Origin: Larix sibirica | Lineage: Eukaryota; Streptophyta; Pinopsida; Pinales; Pinaceae | DNA: 25,203 nucleotides | Assembly: GCA_004151065.3 (NCBI GenBank) | Contig: NWUY0300028036.1 | Span: 27,977-53,179 of the forward strand | Reading direction: 5' to 3' | Part shown: one piece after another, positions 21,899 through 25,203 of the stretch | Position numbering within the stretch: the first letter of the stretch is position 1 | Layout of the letters: every line of letters begins with the position of its first letter | Program-made: the position numbers and the translations under genes | The notes under the pieces: generated by a model | Told to the model about the DNA's origin: nothing | The model's database searches: none | What the model saw: only the letters and a program-made list of their open reading frames with translations

Positions 21899-22247
21899 TC
21901 AAGTAACCATGTAATTGGTCAGAGTAGGAGCAGGATGAATAAGCTCGCTTCTCGAGCATTTCATTTCTTGTGTGAATTCAGTGGATTTTTTTTCAATAAA
22001 ATAGTGTAGTAAAGCAATTGTATCGACTTTTAGTAGAAAGTAGAATAAAGACTCCAACCCAATGGAGAATGGCACTGTTATTTTTATTTTTTAGTTGCAG
22101 GATAGCTTGGCTTGCATTATGTGGTTGGTTTTAGCTTGGAGAGTTTCATGATAGGTTGCAGATGTCAGAGATAGTTTAGAAGAAGGAATAGGGTCGACAG
22201 GTTCGTGGAGCCTCACAGGGATGATTCCATCCCTAGTTAGAGCCAGA
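21899..22247 (+). other. Internal 3' non-coding region, unit 3
   Basis: Diverged counterpart of 10536-10884, ending in GAGCCAGA before LTR4. As in the other units there is no purine tract against the LTR, which shows that this is a family trait or an old loss. Confidence 0.5.
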
Positions 22248-23612
22248 TGTTGGTACCAAAATCTTCCCTATAAAAATGTTTGGATTCTGGCAATGCACAT
22301 GCAAAAAGGGACCCTGATTTTCGCTACCGAAAAAGTCATGATTTTTTTGGTGTCAACCTGGTTAATTTTTCATTGTCTCAAACCCTCATCCTCATTAATT
22401 TGTATGTCTATGACCTATGATCACTTTGCTAACCTTAAAACTATTTTTATCAAAGCCTGGTCAGCCTCCTTATGTCTTATCCTACAATTTATGCCAACTT
22501 TTCCAACCCATAATTCTTTGTGTCAAAATTATTATTTGTCCCATTATGTCAAGTCTCGAAAATGGTTTATCCTACAAATGGTCATTTTATGGTTAAGATA
22601 TTTTGAGATGTTCCTCTGACCATATTTTAAGTGCCACTGTTCATGCCAGTTTTATTTTACAATAAAATAAAATAAATTATTATTGTAAAATCATTTTTAT
22701 ATTTTATTTTATTATAATAAAGTTTATTTCTTTTATTGTGTTTTGTTACTTTGCCAAAAGAAAATATCGCAGATCTTTGTTGGGATTGTCTTAAGCATTA
22801 AGAGTTATGGCCAAATTTCACCTTCAAGTTTTTCCAAGTCAAATACTAAGTGTTGAAGAGCGTCCACAAGGAGAGCCCACGTGCCAAATCACCTGCACCA
22901 TGCGTCAATAAAAGAAGGGGACAAATGTGTATTTAAAATGCATGCGATTCACTTACAGTCATCACCAAGCATTGAGAGCACAAACATCAAACTTGAACAT
23001 CCAATAAGAAGAAGAGCAATGCTTATTATCTGTTACAATTTATGTTATTGTAGTTAACTCAAGTGCAGTTTATAATTAAACAAAGACAAATTTGAAAAAA
23101 CTAAAACAAGGGTTTTTTTGCGAATAGGGTGATTTACAATAACCTCTTTCAGTTTTCTAACAACTATCACGGTTTAGTAGATACAGCTGGTTCTTTTAGG
23201 CCATTTTTTTCCAGAAATTTGTCTTCTATAAAAACGTTTTTATCAAAGATCATCACCAGTTTTTAGGACGTAGATTGGGAAGTTTATTATGGATTTGAAT
23301 ACAAGTGGTATTACACCTGGAAGCAAAGGAAACCTATTAGCATAATGAAATCAGAGTATCCATATTCAAAGGATCAAATTCAGACCAACATTTAAAACAA
23401 ATCTCATCTTTTCAAGGCATGAATACAACATATGCACATGAAGCAAAACACCTGATAACAAGCGATTTTGGTTTGAGTTCATCTTCACGTTTCCAGGCAA
23501 TATATTTGCATTTGAAAGCAAAATTGGCAGAGCACCTGTTAATGATAGAATCAAAGCAGTTCAACATAGATTTGGAATACCATATCTAATGATTATATTC
23601 AAACAGTATTCA
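22248..23612 (+). repeat. LTR4, truncated right LTR
   Basis: It starts TGTTGGTACC and follows the LTR pattern for 1,365 bases, including the TATTTAAA block at 22930-22937 and the shared short open frame. It stops at an NN gap where about 1 kb of LTR should follow. It is the most diverged LTR and has lost about 35 bases near 22770. Its AT-rich middle is closer to LTR2 than to LTR1 or LTR3. Confidence 0.85.
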
Positions 23613-23614
23613 NN
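23613..23614. other. Assembly gap (NN) joining LTR4 to an unrelated element
   Basis: Left of the gap is LTR4 on the + strand. Right of it is the gag of another retrotransposon on the - strand. The junction could be a true insertion break or a scaffold join of unknown length. Confidence 0.9.
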
Positions 23615-24165
23615 CTTGGTTTGTTTCAATCCTTAAAGTTGTAGTACTCATAAAATTTCATGTGTGCCTTGAATTATGCACTCATAGCCTTATATTACTC
23701 AAAATAGGACTCTAATGGCTCCTCTGGTTCATTAAGCACTGGAACTCCCATTTATTATGGTTATAAGAACTTGGGCATTGTATATATAGGGGATTATTTG
23801 AACTCATGAGGGAGGTTGTGTGGCCTAGTTTTGTAGAAAATCAGTTCTACATGTGCTCTCATGGTGTTTTTGTCACCCTCATGAGAACCACTACTACTCC
23901 CTTCACCATTTTTTACTCCCAATCCTTGCTCGATTAACTTGTCCATGAGGATCCTTGTCTCTTTTGTCTATCTTGTTAATTGATTTAAAGCTTCCATGAG
24001 ACCCCTAGAAAATGCATCCTCCTTTTTTGTGGTATATCCAGTGTCCATACTGGATTCTTCAAAGAGTACACCAACAGTAGAATCAATCTCTTCTAATTCG
24101 TTTAATGGATCTCTGGATTTCTAACCTTTGGAAGATGTATTTTGTGAAGTTTTGGAACTCTTATA
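23615..24165 (-). pseudogene. gag: gag remnant of a second LTR retrotransposon
   Basis: Read on the - strand from about 24165 leftwards, one frame gives NELEEIDSTVGVLFEESSMD, then DAFSRGLMEALNQLT, KETRILMDKLIEQGLG, a Gly/Ser-rich stretch, and then YTMPKFL, VPVLNEPEEPLESYF and FKAHMKFYEYYNF. This resembles the N-terminal half of a plant LTR-retrotransposon Gag. The first 100 codons have about two stops and the second part about seven, so it is dead. No clear ATG is seen. It begins some 45 bases inside the primer-binding site and runs into the gap. The superfamily (Ty1/copia or Ty3/gypsy) is undecided. Confidence 0.62.
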
Positions 24166-24198
24166 AAGTTTTACCTCTCACAAGTGCAGAGAATCGTT

Positions 24199-24210
24199 GC
24201 TATGATACCA
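24199..24210 (-). other. Primer-binding site, initiator tRNA-Met type
   Basis: On the - strand this reads TGGTATCATAGC, matching the first 12 bases of the usual plant initiator tRNA-Met site (TGGTATCAGAGC) with one change. It is one base inside the end of the neighbouring LTR, which gives the orientation of the element: its coding region lies to the left. Confidence 0.78.
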
Positions 24211-24211
24211 T

Positions 24212-25203
24212 TGTAATATCCCCAATCTGGTTTATGGAGATACTAACTCAATCACAAAGATCGAAATTAGAAAAATTGAAACTAGGTGCAAATTCTAGCT
24301 TTTACAAACCAAAATCTACATGTTTCCTACTTGCACCAAATGGCACCAAACCCCAACTATTTTCTAATATGACAAAATGGATAGGTTCCAGAACCTAGAT
24401 GGACTTAGATACAGTCAGAATAGAAGGATTTACTTTGGTAGCTTGCACATTTCAAAGTGCATCGCACCTGGGCAGACCATTTGGGTAGACCCAAATGACC
24501 GGAGGCAATTTCCCCGGGAATTATGTGGAACTCTTCTGCTACTAGTGCAATATTGGATGTAACTATATAGCAGCAAGTTCATACATTTCAGACTTGGATG
24601 CACTCACTTAAGTTCTTAAACAGAAAGTACAAATTCTAGACTAGGTGAAAAATCGAGCTTTAGGAGAGTGAAATTGTGGAATTCCAAGTGATTTCTAATG
24701 GCACCTAAGGTTCATGATTTTTAGTTATGAGGATTTGGATGGGTCCAAATACATTCTAGTAAAAATCAAGGACCTTTATACAAAGAATCGGAAGCGCTAT
24801 TGATAACCAATTAGAACTAAACTTTAAAGGTGTTTACAATGTTTAGCATGTTGTACCACAAGACAAATTATGCACAGGAAATGGAACAATCTTAGACTTG
24901 AAGCACACTGTTCTTTTATTAATCATGTGCAGACATGAGATACCTGGCTGTAGCTGAAATTGCAGCAGGAAACTACAAAAGTAAGTGAGAATAGGAGGCA
25001 CAGAGAATGTGCAAAGAAAGAAATAGAAATACTGGCTCAATACTAGGAATTGATCCCCTTAGAGGGTGTTTTCCTTCCAACCTGCAAAACAACTTCTGAA
25101 AGGAGTTTAAGACCTGCTGCCTAAGTTGCCAGGAAACGTAGGTACGGGGACGGGTACTGGTACGGGGACGGGGACGCCACTTTTTGAAACAGGGTACTTG
25201 GGT
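24212..25203 (-). repeat. 5' LTR of the - strand retrotransposon (outer end not found)
   Basis: The inner end reads TGTAATATCCCC on the + strand, which is ...ATTACA at the end of the LTR on the - strand, next to the primer-binding site. No second copy of this LTR is in the window, so its outer end cannot be placed; it may end before or beyond 25203. No convincing gene is seen in this stretch, and its short open frames show no known motif. Confidence 0.5.
25135..25178. repeat. Degenerate GGTACGGGGACG-type short tandem repeat
   Basis: Six-base units of the form GGTACG, GGGACG and GGTACT follow one another just before the window end. This GC-rich tract stands out from the AT-rich surroundings. 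Its role is unknown, and whether it belongs to the LTR or lies outside it cannot be told. Confidence 0.75.

Larger units (their letters stand above)
5875..23612 (+). mobile_element. Tandem array of a gag-only LTR retrotransposon (4 LTRs, 3 internal regions)
   Basis: The same LTR start, TGTTGGTACC, occurs at 5875, 10885, 15881 and 22248. The same primer-binding site lies just inside the LTR ends at 8296, 13292 and 19666. This gives LTR-internal-LTR-internal-LTR-internal-LTR, all on the + strand, with internal regions of about 2.6 kb. Each internal region holds one Gag-type frame and no pol genes. The Ty3-type Gag core and tRNA-Asp primer site suggest a relative of Ty3/gypsy elements. The class that fits is TR-GAG: terminal-repeat, gag-only, non-autonomous. 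The last LTR is cut by an assembly gap, so no target-site duplication can be tested; the five bases before LTR1 are GAAGT. Confidence 0.85.

Noticed and set aside
22221-22619. 132-codon open frame over the LTR4 start
   Set aside because: It spans the internal/LTR4 boundary and LTR head; the equivalent region in other LTRs is interrupted, and no motif is seen.
5875-23612. CRISPR-like or phage-like repeat system
   Set aside because: The repeats are LTRs of 2.4 kb with a tRNA primer-binding site and Gag core; there are no short spaced repeats and the genome is plant-like.
5875-23612. Endogenous pararetrovirus
   Set aside because: No movement protein, RT or virus-type coat motifs; LTRs and a tRNA-Asp primer site point to an LTR retrotransposon.
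24105-24398. 97-codon + strand open frame
   Set aside because: It lies antisense to the gag and primer-binding site of the - strand element and crosses the LTR end.

Overview
The window looks like intergenic DNA from a large, repeat-rich seed-plant nuclear genome. A gymnosperm (conifer-like) is my best inference, from nested and decayed retrotransposons, AT-rich sequence, long LTRs and C-to-T type decay; no host gene fixes the taxon. I see no intact host gene, tRNA, rRNA or CRISPR. Everything I can identify is transposable-element DNA, and all its coding sequence is broken by stops and frameshifts. Runs of one or two N at 17675, 20390-20391 and 23613-23614 mark assembly gaps.

Layout: (1) 1-183, nothing recognised. 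(2) About 184-3853, a 5'-truncated plant L1-type LINE on the + strand: reverse transcriptase, connection, zf-RVT and RNase H remnants in that order, with a 151-bp internal tandem duplication and a short A tail. (3) 3854-5874, unassigned AT-rich sequence with a (TA)n tract. (4) 5875-23612, an array of one LTR-retrotransposon family on the + strand, arranged LTR1-internal1-LTR2-internal2-LTR3-internal3-LTR4 (truncated). Each internal region is only about 2.6 kb. It has a tRNA-Asp-type primer-binding site and one decayed Gag-type reading frame of roughly 670-700 codons, and no protease, reverse transcriptase, RNase H or integrase. (5) 23615-25203, the start of an unrelated LTR retrotransposon on the - strand: gag remnant, initiator-tRNA-Met-type primer-binding site and the inner end of its LTR. 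It is joined to LTR4 across an NN gap.

The most interesting object is the gag-only element. Its Gag core is fused to a long C-terminal extension of unknown function, so it fits the non-autonomous TR-GAG class that would depend on enzymes supplied in trans. Its LTRs (about 2.4 kb) share a conserved promoter-like block and carry short reading frames.

The array architecture needs care. Units 1 and 2 are almost identical over about 4.87 kb and share the same inactivating stops. LTR2 and LTR3 are mosaics. A 1,358-bp stretch is repeated exactly on either side of a single N, which is almost certainly an unmerged contig overlap. Real LTR-LTR recombination and assembly error may both have shaped what is seen.
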